From CAZFMJ01 sp964520045 (GTDB lineage: Bacteria; Elusimicrobiota; Elusimicrobia; Elusimicrobiales; CAZFMJ01), in assembly GCA_964520045.1 (NCBI GenBank), contig CAZFMJ010000021.1:1-43113 (forward strand): a stretch of 43,113 nt of DNA, given 5' to 3'. The notes under the pieces were generated by a model. It did no database searches. It saw nothing but the letters and a program-made list of their open reading frames with translations, and was not told the DNA's origin. The position numbers and the translations under genes are program-made. Numbering within the stretch: the first letter of the stretch is position 1; each line of letters starts with the position of its first letter. Positions 14,902-23,498 of the stretch are shown piece by piece.

Positions 14902-16659
14902 ATGCTGACCGACATTATAAAAAAACCGGACACTACGGCTGTAAATCTGCTTGTCAAATATCTTAAAGCCGAAGGCGTAAAACATATTTTCGGCATACCC
15001 GGCGGACCTTTGATGCCGCTGTATGAAGCCCTTTTTGAAGCGGGGGGGATAAAGCCGGTCATAGCCAAGCACGAGCAGGGCGCAGCTTTTATGGCTGACG
15101 GTTACGCCCGCGCGGGCGGAAAATTAGGCGTATGCTGCGCCACTACCGGTCCCGGGGCCACGAATCTGCTGACCGGAGTAGCCTGTTCATACGCGGATTC
15201 TATACCGGTGCTTGTGATAACCGCGCAGGTGGCGGTGTCGGCATTCGGAAAAGGCGCCGTGCAGGAAAGCACATGCCACGGAGTCGATATTGTTGAGATG
15301 TTCAAACCCGTCACAAAAAGCAGTCTTATGATACCGGCGGCGGAAAAAGCAGGGGAAATAATACGCTCATCCCTGAGAACCGCTTTGAGCGGAAGAAAAG
15401 GGCCTGTGCATATCAATTTCCCGTCCGATTTCATGAAAAAATCCGTTCCTGATTATGTGCTTGAGCCTGAACGCTACAGAGTCAACGGCTCTAATTTTGA
15501 CAGAGAGGCTCTAAAAATCGCTTCAAAACTGCTTATCTATGCCAAAAGACCGGTTATACTGGCGGGATATGGAATAAATCTTTCCAATGCTTATGAGGAA
15601 CTCAGGCTTCTTGCCGAAAAACTGAAAATACCCGTAGTCTCATCTCCTAAAGCAAAGGCGGCGTTTCCTGAAAACCATGTGCTGTCGCTGGGAATATTCG
15701 GATTTGCCAGTTCGCCTCAGGCCGAAGATTATATTTTTTCCGGAGAAACCGACCTGATTCTTGCTGTTGGAACCAGCTTGGGTGAACTTTCCACATGCAG
15801 CTGGGACCCGCGCATAGCTGAAATAAAAAATCTGATACAAATCAATATAGACCCCGGCGAAATCGGAAAAAACTTTCCGGCTTCGCTCGGAATAATAGGG
15901 GACGCCAAAATAACTTTACGGGAATTAAACTACCAGATAGAACGGGACTTGCGCTGGCTTGACCTGCCTGAAAGCACAGCTTTGGATTTTATAAAGGAAT
16001 TCAAGCGCGGGCATCCGAGATATGAAAACGCGGAAAAACTCTTATCCGACGCGGTTCCCATAAAGCCACAGCGGCTTATTCATGAACTGCGCGAAGCCCT
16101 TCCGTCGGACGCCCTGCTTTTTGTGGACATAGGCACCTGCATGCCGTGGGCGCTTCATTACTACCAGACATATGAACCCGGCACTTTTTTTGTCAATCTG
16201 GGGCTCGGCTCAATGGGCCATGGAGTGGCAAGCTGTATCGGCGCCAAACTGGCCGCGCAGGACAGGCCGGTAATTGCTCTGGCAGGGGATGCCGCATTTG
16301 CGATGAACGGGATGGAATTGCACACCGCCGCTGAACTGGGCATTCCGGTAATATGGATTATACTCAACAATTGCGGACACGGAATGATTTACCACGGAGA
16401 ACGTCTTCAATTCGGCTCAAGGTTCAGCACAAGCCTTTTTAAGAACCGGCTGAAAATAGCCGCGATAGCCGAAAATATGGGCATTGACTCGGTCTGCGTT
16501 GAAAACAGCGGCGATTTCAGGAATGCGCTTAACTGCGCGCTGAAAAAAAACAGTCCGTATCTGATAGAAGTCCTGACCGACATGAGCGAAACTCCGCCTA
16601 TGGGCAGACGCATAAAAGCGCTGGATAAAGTCTTCGCCGTATCAGCGGGTGAAAAATGA
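14902..16659 (+). CDS. ThDP-dependent acetolactate-synthase-like enzyme
   Basis: 585 residues with the three-domain layout of acetolactate synthase/benzoylformate decarboxylase-type enzymes. They decarboxylate a 2-oxo acid on thiamine diphosphate and often ligate the product to a second carbonyl. Seen: GIPGGPLMPLYEAL, catalytic E58 in AKHEQGAAFMADGYAR, the middle domain RPVILAGYGINLS, and the ThDP-Mg motif GDAAFAMNG...NN (462-490; GDA instead of the usual GDG). No small regulatory subunit or other branched-chain amino acid genes are nearby, so housekeeping ilvB is unlikely. ATG at 14902 has AGGGA in front. It overlaps the methyltransferase by 4 bp, suggesting a two-step pathway. Substrate unknown. 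Confidence 0.85.
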   Translation: MLTDIIKKPDTTAVNLLVKYLKAEGVKHIFGIPGGPLMPLYEALFEAGGIKPVIAKHEQGAAFMADGYARAGGKLGVCCATTGPGATNLLTGVACSYADSIPVLVITAQVAVSAFGKGAVQESTCHGVDIVEMFKPVTKSSLMIPAAEKAGEIIRSSLRTALSGRKGPVHINFPSDFMKKSVPDYVLEPERYRVNGSNFDREALKIASKLLIYAKRPVILAGYGINLSNAYEELRLLAEKLKIPVVSSPKAKAAFPENHVLSLGIFGFASSPQAEDYIFSGETDLILAVGTSLGELSTCSWDPRIAEIKNLIQINIDPGEIGKNFPASLGIIGDAKITLRELNYQIERDLRWLDLPESTALDFIKEFKRGHPRYENAEKLLSDAVPIKPQRLIHELREALPSDALLFVDIGTCMPWALHYYQTYEPGTFFVNLGLGSMGHGVASCIGAKLAAQDRPVIALAGDAAFAMNGMELHTAAELGIPVIWIILNNCGHGMIYHGERLQFGSRFSTSLFKNRLKIAAIAENMGIDSVCVENSGDFRNALNCALKKNSPYLIEVLTDMSETPPMGRRIKALDKVFAVSAGEK

Positions 16660-17672
16660 AACAAGGGAAACAGCGGATAAACGATCTTATTTACGGCTAC
16701 AGGAAAGCCAAAATTCTTTTCACCGCCGTGTCTCTGAACATTTTTGATTTTACCGCAGGGAACAAAGGCAAAACTGCAGGTTGGCTGAGTTCTGAATTAA
16801 AAACAGATAAGCGGACGACTGAAATTCTGCTTAATGCCCTTACAGGCATGGGGTTTCTGAAAAAAAGCGGAAGCTGTTACTCAAACACTGAAATTTCCGA
16901 CAAGTTTCTGACGCAGGGAAAAGCCGGCTATGTGGGGCATAATCTTAAATATCAGGATATGATCTGGCGGGAGTGGTCAAAACTGGGAGAAATAATAAAA
17001 ACCGGCAGACCCGGAAAACCGCTTGAAAAACTGATGGCGGGAAAATCCGGATTTCTGCGGGAATACATAAAAGGAATGCATGATATCGCATCTCAGCCCG
17101 CGGCTGAAGTCGCTGAAGGCATTGATGTACCGCGGGCAAAAACCCTTCTGGACGTGGGGGGGGGGCCCGGAACTTACACGCTGGCCATGCTTAAAAAAAA
17201 CCGCGCCCTGCGCGCCGTGATACTTGACCTCCCGCGAACCGTAAAAATCGCGCAAAAAATACTGCGCGGTCATCCGTATTTCAAAAGAATAAGATTTCAG
17301 CGCGGGAATTATCATACAGCCGATTTCGGGATGAACAAATACGATCTGGTCATATTTTCAAATGTGACTCATGACGAAGGGGAAAAGGAAAACCGGAGGC
17401 TTCTCAAAAAAGCTTTTTTATCAATGAAAAACGGCGGGCAGGTAATAATACACGATTTCATGCTGGATGAGACCCTTTCAAAACCTTTGTTTTCAACCAT
17501 TTTTTCCGTGCACATGGCGGTATACACAAAAAAGGGCAGGGTATATTCCGGCGGAGAATATTCGCGGTGGCTTAGAGAGGCGGGTTTCAAAGTCCGGAAA
17601 AGCTGGAAAATATCGGCGGGTCCCGGAACCTTTTCAAAAGCCATTCTTGCGGAGAAGGTTACCGCTCCTTAG
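16656..17672 (+). CDS. SAM-dependent O-methyltransferase (family 2 type)
   Basis: 338 residues. The N-terminal dimerisation winged helix (about 8-90: AKILFTAVSLNIFDF, then TEILLNALTGMGFLKK) and the class I methyltransferase fold with LLDVGGGPGTYTLAML (SAM motif 166-172) and NVTHDEGEKENRRLLKKAF, containing the likely catalytic His, match the plant-type/bacterial secondary-metabolite O-methyltransferases (acetylserotonin and polyketide methyltransferase group). It starts inside the ThDP gene's stop (ATGA). The pair may make a small O-methylated molecule. Such enzymes methylate hydroxyl groups of small molecules; the acceptor here is not known. Confidence 0.85.
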   Translation: MKQGKQRINDLIYGYRKAKILFTAVSLNIFDFTAGNKGKTAGWLSSELKTDKRTTEILLNALTGMGFLKKSGSCYSNTEISDKFLTQGKAGYVGHNLKYQDMIWREWSKLGEIIKTGRPGKPLEKLMAGKSGFLREYIKGMHDIASQPAAEVAEGIDVPRAKTLLDVGGGPGTYTLAMLKKNRALRAVILDLPRTVKIAQKILRGHPYFKRIRFQRGNYHTADFGMNKYDLVIFSNVTHDEGEKENRRLLKKAFLSMKNGGQVIIHDFMLDETLSKPLFSTIFSVHMAVYTKKGRVYSGGEYSRWLREAGFKVRKSWKISAGPGTFSKAILAEKVTAP

Positions 17673-17687
17673 CAATACATAGAACGC

Positions 17688-17758
17688 TGACCCATTCTTT
17701 CCCTCAAAAGCTTTGAGAATGGGTCAGTCCAAACTCACCGCTTTTATGGATGGTTTGG
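17688..17758. repeat. double-hairpin repeat H, copy 1
   Basis: TGACCCATTCT (17688-17698) pairs with AGAATGGGTCA (17716-17726), with an inner CTCAAA/TTTGAG stem. CCAAAC (17729-17734) then pairs with GTTTGG (17753-17758). A second copy is at 37026-37099, and a diverged first hairpin at 24427-24462. No U run follows, so it is not a classical terminator, although it lies right after the methyltransferase stop. Confidence 0.65.
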
Positions 17759-17792
17759 GCAGATGATTACAAACATTCGGAAAAAAACCGGA

Positions 17793-17922
17793 GATTAAAC
17801 GCAAAGAACGCAAAGCAACCGCAAAGGACACAGAGTCAATCTGATGAAGATAAAGGTGCGGTTACTACCTGTAGTCTTTGCGTTCTTAGCGTAAATCCTT
17901 TGCGTCCTTTGCGGTTTTGCCT
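17793..17922. repeat. GCAAAG-armed element G, copy 1 (most deleted)
   Basis: Left arm contains ACGCAAAGAACGCAAAG and CGCAAAGGACACAGAG. Right arm contains CTTTGCGTTCTTAGCG and CCTTTGCGTCCTTTGCGG, the inverted counterpart. The interior (about 40 bp) keeps only an ATG and a few codons. Copies at 23315-23495 and 37143-37345 retain a longer coding stub. This copy and the one at 37143 are both preceded by the H double hairpin. Confidence 0.7.
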
Positions 17923-17950
17923 GTTTATTAAGGCGAGTAGTTAAAAATTT

Positions 17951-19462
17951 ATGTTTTGGAAACGATTTTTATATATTCTCACCGCGGTAATTTTGTGCTT
18001 GGCCGCCGGCGGCGCGCTGAATGCGAAATCGCACGACAGCATTATCGTATGCGACGATGTGGCCGACCCCATGACTCTTGACCCGCACAAGCAATTCTCC
18101 GAAAAAAACCATACAATCTGCCAGCAGATATTCGACGGTCTTGTGAGATTCGGCCCCGACGGAAAAATTGAACCGGCCCTTGCCGTATCATGGGAACGGA
18201 CGGCTCCGGACAGAATGCGGTTTAAGCTCAGAAAAGGAGTATCCTTTCACAACGGAGAACCGTTCAACTCCCAATCGGCTGTATTCAGTATAGGAAGATA
18301 TTTAGACCCCGCCACGGGTTTTCCGGCGCTCGACCTTATAAATTCAATAAGCAGGGCGGAGCCGGTTGATGATTTTACCGTTGATATCATCACCAAATAT
18401 CCGGACGGACTTCTGCTCAACCGGCTTGCGGGTTTTGTGCTTATGGCGCCCCCGCTGTATATAAAGGAGAAAGGCGATGATTTTTTTGCCGCCAACCCCA
18501 TAGGCACGGGGGCGTTTATTTTCAAAGAATGGAAGCGCGGGGAAAAAATAGTTCTTTCGGCGAATAAAAACTACTGGCTTAAAGGATATCCCAAAGCGAA
18601 CGGCCTTGAATTCAAATTTATACCTCTTGACGAGCAGGTAAAAGCTCTTCTCGACGGCGAAATAAATCTGCTTATAGACATGCCCGGCACGCAAACGCTT
18701 TCCGTGATGAAACGGCCCGGACTTGTGGTGGTAAAAAAACCGTGTTTCAGAACTATCGTGCCGTGTCTCAATCTTTCATCCGGTCCGCTGAGCAGCGCGG
18801 ATGTCAGACGCGCTCTTAATTACGCCATAGACAAAAATGATCTGATCCGCTATGACCTTTTAGGCAACGGCTGGCCGATGGCGTCTTTGAGCATGGACGG
18901 TGAAACCGGGCATAATAAATCATTAATGCCTTATCCGTATAATCCCGAAAAAGCTAAAAAATTACTTGCATCCGCGGGGTATTCCGAGGGATTCGTTTTA
19001 AAAACAATAGTTAAGCGCAATTCCCTAAGAACAGCCGGAATTATCGCCACACAGCTGAAAAAGATAGGCGTCATCCTGAATTTCACGCCGGTTTCGGACG
19101 GAGATATGTTAAGTGAATTTTCAAAAAAAGAACACGATATGGGAATAGGAGACAGCTCCGACCCTATGTATCACCTGTTTTTCAACCAGGCGCTGATTTT
19201 ATATTCCAAATCCCCTTTTTGTCTGGGCGGAATTCCGGAATACGACACAAAATTTGAAAAATTGGTGTCCATCATCGACGCCGAAGAACACAAAAAAACA
19301 GCGGAAGAACTCGACAAATATGTGCATGACAATGCGTTAAGCCTGTTTACATATCACAAACTGAGGCTTTACGGTATGGATAAACGCGTGAATTTCACTT
19401 CATATCTTTCCGGTATGCCGTATTTTTTTGAATCTTATTTGAGCGAAAAGGAAAAACAATGA
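17951..19462 (+). CDS. peptide/nickel-type extracellular solute-binding protein (SBP_bac_5)
   Basis: 503 residues with a Sec signal peptide (about 1-25). It shows the family 5 binding-protein pattern: DPMTLDPHKQFSEKN, QIFDGLVRFGPDGKIEPALA, FKLRKGVSFHNGEPF, NPIGTGAFIFKEWKRGE and VRRALNYAIDKNDLI. Family members deliver peptides, nickel or other ligands to ABC permeases. No permease or ATPase is present here, and the gene is coupled to a cupin and a membrane kinase, so a sensing role (ligand presented to the kinase) is plausible. The stop overlaps the cupin gene by 4 bp. A repeat element ends about 28 bp upstream of its start. Confidence 0.85.
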   Translation: MFWKRFLYILTAVILCLAAGGALNAKSHDSIIVCDDVADPMTLDPHKQFSEKNHTICQQIFDGLVRFGPDGKIEPALAVSWERTAPDRMRFKLRKGVSFHNGEPFNSQSAVFSIGRYLDPATGFPALDLINSISRAEPVDDFTVDIITKYPDGLLLNRLAGFVLMAPPLYIKEKGDDFFAANPIGTGAFIFKEWKRGEKIVLSANKNYWLKGYPKANGLEFKFIPLDEQVKALLDGEINLLIDMPGTQTLSVMKRPGLVVVKKPCFRTIVPCLNLSSGPLSSADVRRALNYAIDKNDLIRYDLLGNGWPMASLSMDGETGHNKSLMPYPYNPEKAKKLLASAGYSEGFVLKTIVKRNSLRTAGIIATQLKKIGVILNFTPVSDGDMLSEFSKKEHDMGIGDSSDPMYHLFFNQALILYSKSPFCLGGIPEYDTKFEKLVSIIDAEEHKKTAEELDKYVHDNALSLFTYHKLRLYGMDKRVNFTSYLSGMPYFFESYLSEKEKQ

Positions 19463-19818
19463 AGCCTTGTAAAATCTCCATTGCCGGCGTCAAAAACAAG
19501 CCGTTCGGAGGAATAAATCTGAAATTTTTCAAAACATGGCGTAATTGCCCTGTATCGATAGTCTATGAGATAATGCCTAAAAATTTCACCACGCCGCATA
19601 TCGCGCACAAATCAACGCATGAAATGGTTTTCATACTAAGCGGAACGGCAACCGCATTCCTTAATAATAAAGCAATGCGGATCAAAAAGGGCGACTATCT
19701 GGTTATTCCGGCCGGCGTAAAACACAAAATTAAAATTTACGGCGCGGATATTCATGCTCTGTCGATTTTTTGTCCTCCGATTGACTATAAGAATCCGGAT
19801 GCGCACATTAAGAAATGA
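19459..19818 (+). CDS. small cupin-domain protein
   Basis: 119 residues, one cupin barrel. Motif 1 is PHIAHKSTHEMVFILSG, with the His/Glu metal ligands. Motif 2 is GDYLVIPAGVKHKIKI, with the later His. Single-domain cupins bind a metal and are enzymes or ligand-binding proteins; the sequence does not say which. It is sandwiched by 4-bp overlaps between the solute-binding protein and the hybrid kinase, so all three are probably made in step and may sense or process the same ligand. Confidence 0.8.
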   Translation: MKPCKISIAGVKNKPFGGINLKFFKTWRNCPVSIVYEIMPKNFTTPHIAHKSTHEMVFILSGTATAFLNNKAMRIKKGDYLVIPAGVKHKIKIYGADIHALSIFCPPIDYKNPDAHIKK

Positions 19819-22800
19819 AACTTATTGAAAGATTTAATTCGCGGCTGACTCATAAATTCATGCTGGGGATAATACCCGTTTCCATCTCAGGCATAATACT
19901 TCTGGGCGCGATGTCATATTATGCGGTCAAAAACCATTTGATAACAATCGTGGAAAAAGAAATGCAGACTTTAAGCGCCGGAGCCGCCGCCAGCATGGCC
20001 GGCATCTGCAAATACCGCGCAAATGATATTGAAACCCTTTCGGAAACGCCCATTCTTGCTGATTACTACAATAATCTTGATTACGGATTAATACAGGAGG
20101 CCGGCCAATACAGGCAGGAACTTGAAAAATATTTTTTAAAATTTTTCAAAAGAACAGGTTCGTATATAAGCATAATGTATGTCGACGAAAGAGGCGCTGT
20201 GATATGCGCGGTAAAAGCTGCCGGAATCGTCAAATCAGCGGCTCCATTTGAAAACAAAAAACTGCTGCATGAAATCGCGCGGACAAAACAAGGCTATTTT
20301 AAATCCGAAATCATATTCGAAACCGAATATGGCCCCTCAATTTTTTACGGAAAACCTATTTTTGATATTTCGGGAAAATTCAAGGGCGCTATTATCACCC
20401 GATACAGCATGCGCATGATACAGAAAGTGCTGAGCCAATGCAAAGTCGGAAATTCCGGAGTGGTTTATATCACAGATTTGTCCAATAAACCGATTCTTTC
20501 GGCGGAATACGGCTCCACCCAGAATTATATAAACGCGGATATGTATGAAAGCGTTCCCGTAGAAGGCACCGACTTTAAAGTGGCGCTAATAGCGAAAATG
20601 AGCGATTTCCAATCCCCGCTTGTTAAAATACGCGATTTTACAATCATTTCCGTGGCGGTATGCAGTTTCCTTGTGACTCTGTTTATCTATTTTCTTATAC
20701 GCACGTTAACCCGGCCGATACAGATTCTTGCCGAAGCCACAAAACGGCTGGCTCAGGGGAATATGAAGGAGCAGGTAAATATAAAGCGGGATGATGAAAT
20801 AGGGCATCTGGCGCGGTCTTTTAATATTATGGCCGAAAATCTCATGCAGCGCACAGCCGAACTTGAAGATAGAATACGCGAACTCATTTTTCTCCATAAA
20901 ATGAGCGGAACCGTGATACAGCGTCTGGAAGCCGACAATATCTACAAAGTCTGCCTTGAAGCGGCTGTCAGCGGGCTGGGATTTGAAAGAGGCGTTCTTT
21001 ATACGATAAATCATGAATTGGGCATTATTACGGGCCGCTATGTGCACTCAACCCACGATATAGGATTTACCGACGAACGCCTGCAGAAGAGAAAAATACC
21101 GCTCGACAGCGGCGATATCCTGGCGCATGTCGCCGCGGAAAAAAAGCCGGTAAACATACAGGATCCGTTCAATGACCCGAGATGCAATCCTAAATATCTC
21201 AGTGAAATAGAAACAAAGGCATTCTGTCTTGTGCCCATAATGACGAATCAAAAGGTTTTCGGAATAATAGGAGTGGATAATTATTATTCGGAAAGGCCGA
21301 TAACCGACGATCAGATGAACAATCTGATGCTTTTCTGCAATTTCACCGGCCTTGCCCTTGATAATGCCGAATTATTGTCCGGCCTTAAATGGTCGGAGGC
21401 GAAATACCGCGCGGTTCTTGATAATTCAGTGGACGCGATAGTCGGCCTGGATAAATCCCTGAAGATAACTATCTGGAATAACGGCGCGGCAAAGATGTTT
21501 GGATATCCGGCGGAAAAAATGACGGGACAGCCGATATCCGGTCTTTTTGAAAAATCCGTATTTGAGGCAATAATCAGGGAAATAGTCCGGCAGGGTTTCT
21601 TTGCGGGCAACGACATCCCGGCAGTATCAGCCGAAGGCAGGAAGCTGAATCTTGACATAACATGGGCCGGATCGGAAAAGGACAAACATCCCGGCAAAGA
21701 GTATACGGTGGTCATGCGCGATATTTCCGAACACAAAAAACTTCAGGCTCAGCTGATACAAGCCGAAAAACTTTCGGCGGTGGGACAGCTTATCTCCGGG
21801 ATTGCGCATGAGCTCAACAATCCTCTGTCGGTCATACTTGGCTATTCGGAACTGCTGGAGAAAATGCTTAACGGCAAAAAAAACGCGGCGTTTTCGGATG
21901 AAATAAATCATATTTATGAAAGCTCGAAAAGATGCAGGGAAATAATCAGCAACCTGCTGGCATTCGTGCGCGAAAGCCGCGATAAAAAGCAGATAATTGA
22001 CGTAACGCAGGCCATAAAAAACACGATAAGCCTTATGGAATATAAGCTGTGCAAAACGGAAAACATCAATATAACCCAAAAACTGGAAGATTATCTGCCT
22101 CCCGTGGCGGGCGATATCCAGCAGCTGGAGCAGGTCATGGTCAATCTTATCCAGAATGCCTGCGACGCCCTGTCCCAGAAAGAAAAAAACAAAGAAATAG
22201 AAATCCGCACTTATCACCGGCACAATTACGCTTATATCGCGGTAACGGATAACGGGCCCGGGATTCCGGCTCATCTCCGGCAGAATGTATTTGAGCCCTT
22301 TTTCACGACCAAAGAAGAAGGCCATGGCACGGGACTGGGACTTGCGATATGCAGGAGGATAATGGACAAACACGGGGGAAAAATAAGCTTTACGAGCGCT
22401 CCCGATGCCGGCACCACATTTACGATCGAACTTCCTATAGTCCAGACCGGCTTTGAACCGGCGCCGGCCGGAATTGATGCGCCGAAAGCCGCAAAACTGC
22501 CGGCAGGCAGAAAAGCGCTGATTATAGATGATGAAAAAGACGTGGTCTCGCTGATAAAAAAAATATTGGAAAAAGAAGGCCTGACTGCGCATACCGCTCT
22601 TTCCGTGCATGAGGCCGGTAAAAAATTGAAGGAAACCGCATATGACCTTGTCATCTGCGACATTGAAATGGGGCCGGAAAAGGGTTTTGAAGTGCAGGAT
22701 ATGCTTTCAGCCGGCAAATGCATAACGCCTCTCATATTCACTACCGGGAATATGCTCAGCCCCAAACTGCTTGAAAGAATACAAGCCTCGGGAGTGCCGT

Positions 22801-22889
22801 GTCTTGCAAAACCTTTTAATATAAGTGAACTTATCTCAGCCGCAGGGCTTGCGCTGCAGGATAAAGAAAAAGATACTGCAAAAAATTAA
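19815..22889 (+). CDS. large membrane hybrid kinase (sensor-HAMP-GAF-PAS-HisKA-HATPase-REC)
   Basis: 1024 residues. TM1 (about 17-37) and TM2 (about 276-297) bracket a ~240-residue extracytoplasmic domain that looks like a Cache sensor (SIMYVDERGAVICAV, GYFKSEIIFETEYGP, GAIITRYSM). Then come HAMP (298-350), GAF (about 370-522), PAS (about 527-640), HisKA with H665 in ISGIAHELNNPLSVILG, and the ATPase with NLIQNACDAL, DNGPGIP and GHGTGLGLA. The terminal receiver has D949 in VICDIEMGPEKG and K999. It is co-translated with the solute-binding protein and cupin, so the external ligand may come from them. A receiver gene follows at 22942. Confidence 0.9.
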   Translation: MKLIERFNSRLTHKFMLGIIPVSISGIILLGAMSYYAVKNHLITIVEKEMQTLSAGAAASMAGICKYRANDIETLSETPILADYYNNLDYGLIQEAGQYRQELEKYFLKFFKRTGSYISIMYVDERGAVICAVKAAGIVKSAAPFENKKLLHEIARTKQGYFKSEIIFETEYGPSIFYGKPIFDISGKFKGAIITRYSMRMIQKVLSQCKVGNSGVVYITDLSNKPILSAEYGSTQNYINADMYESVPVEGTDFKVALIAKMSDFQSPLVKIRDFTIISVAVCSFLVTLFIYFLIRTLTRPIQILAEATKRLAQGNMKEQVNIKRDDEIGHLARSFNIMAENLMQRTAELEDRIRELIFLHKMSGTVIQRLEADNIYKVCLEAAVSGLGFERGVLYTINHELGIITGRYVHSTHDIGFTDERLQKRKIPLDSGDILAHVAAEKKPVNIQDPFNDPRCNPKYLSEIETKAFCLVPIMTNQKVFGIIGVDNYYSERPITDDQMNNLMLFCNFTGLALDNAELLSGLKWSEAKYRAVLDNSVDAIVGLDKSLKITIWNNGAAKMFGYPAEKMTGQPISGLFEKSVFEAIIREIVRQGFFAGNDIPAVSAEGRKLNLDITWAGSEKDKHPGKEYTVVMRDISEHKKLQAQLIQAEKLSAVGQLISGIAHELNNPLSVILGYSELLEKMLNGKKNAAFSDEINHIYESSKRCREIISNLLAFVRESRDKKQIIDVTQAIKNTISLMEYKLCKTENINITQKLEDYLPPVAGDIQQLEQVMVNLIQNACDALSQKEKNKEIEIRTYHRHNYAYIAVTDNGPGIPAHLRQNVFEPFFTTKEEGHGTGLGLAICRRIMDKHGGKISFTSAPDAGTTFTIELPIVQTGFEPAPAGIDAPKAAKLPAGRKALIIDDEKDVVSLIKKILEKEGLTAHTALSVHEAGKKLKETAYDLVICDIEMGPEKGFEVQDMLSAGKCITPLIFTTGNMLSPKLLERIQASGVPCLAKPFNISELISAAGLALQDKEKDTAKN

Positions 22890-22898
22890 CCAAACTGG

Positions 22899-22923
22899 AT
22901 GCCCGATTAAAACCCTCGGGCAT
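22899..22923. promoter_or_regulatory. intercistronic hairpin
   Basis: ATGCCCGA (22899-22906) and TCGGGCAT (22916-22923) form a perfect 8-bp stem with a 9-base loop. It lies between the kinase stop and the AGGAG site of the next receiver gene. No U tract follows, so an mRNA-processing or stability hairpin is more likely than a terminator. Confidence 0.5.
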
Positions 22924-22941
22924 GACAGGTAAAGGAGAACT

Positions 22942-23313
22942 ATGACAGCCAATAAAAAAATGATTGTGATAGAAGATGACTCGGCCGTACAAAAACTTAT
23001 TAAAACAATTTTTAAAAAATCAGGCTATAACATCGTATGCGCCTCGACGGGAAAAGAGGGGGTGGAAAAAATAGCGCTGGCGCCTCCTGATATCCTTCTG
23101 CTGGATATGAACCTGCCCGACATGCACGGGCTGGATATCCTAAGGAAAGTGCGCGCAGACGGACACAAATTCCCAGTAATCGTGGTTACCGCCAGCGAGG
23201 ATTTTGAGCAGGCAAACAACTCTCTTAATATGGGAGCAAACGGCTATATCATAAAGCCTTTTGAAGTTGCGAATATTAAAGAAGTAGTCCGCAAAGCTTT
23301 GGAAAAAGATTAA
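22942..23313 (+). CDS. single-domain response regulator
   Basis: 123 residues, receiver only: IVIEDDSA acidic pair, phosphoacceptor D55 in LLLDMNLPDMHG, Thr in VVTASED, Lys in IIKPFE. It follows the membrane hybrid kinase by 52 bp with an AGGAG ribosome binding site, so it is the probable partner. There is no output domain. Confidence 0.88.
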   Translation: MTANKKMIVIEDDSAVQKLIKTIFKKSGYNIVCASTGKEGVEKIALAPPDILLLDMNLPDMHGLDILRKVRADGHKFPVIVVTASEDFEQANNSLNMGANGYIIKPFEVANIKEVVRKALEKD

Positions 23314-23314
23314 G

Positions 23315-23495
23315 AGTAAACGCAAAGAACGCAAAGCAAACGCAAAGGACACGGAGTGAATCTGATGGAAGACGGATTATCCAGCCATGTCATTGGCACG
23401 GCGATAAAATTACAGTCAACGGCTTGTAATCTTTGCGTTCTTCGCGTAAACCCTTTGCGGTTAAACTTTTTGCGCTTTGGCTTGTTTATCAGTGT
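23315..23495. repeat. GCAAAG-armed element G, copy 2, with a GxxExxY-type stub
   Basis: Left arm (about 23315-23356) has AACGCAAAGAACGCAAAG and CGCAAAGGACACGGAG. Right arm (about 23430-23480) has CTTTGCGTTCTTCGCG and CCCTTTGCGGTTAAAC. An ATG at 23365 starts MEDGLSSHVIGTAIKL, which aligns with MENEISGQVIGAAMKV of copy 3 and with the N terminus of GxxExxY-family proteins. The frame then reads through the right arm to a TGA at 23500-23502, overlapping the ATG of the next gene. I regard it as an internal deletion derivative, not a functional gene. Confidence 0.65.
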
Positions 23496-23498
23496 AAT

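Noticed and set aside
14902..16659. Calling the ThDP enzyme ilvB (housekeeping acetolactate synthase)
   Set aside because: No regulatory subunit or branched-chain amino acid genes are nearby, it has a GDA rather than GDG cofactor motif, and it is coupled to an O-methyltransferase.
17688..17758. Rho-independent terminator after the methyltransferase
   Set aside because: The stems are strong, but no run of T follows and the same sequence occurs elsewhere, once inside a coding end, so it is better treated as a repeat.
21627..22610. A 327-codon minus-strand open frame
   Set aside because: It is antisense to the HisKA/ATPase part of the 1024-residue kinase, has no family motifs and is rich in Arg/Phe/Tyr as expected for a shadow frame.
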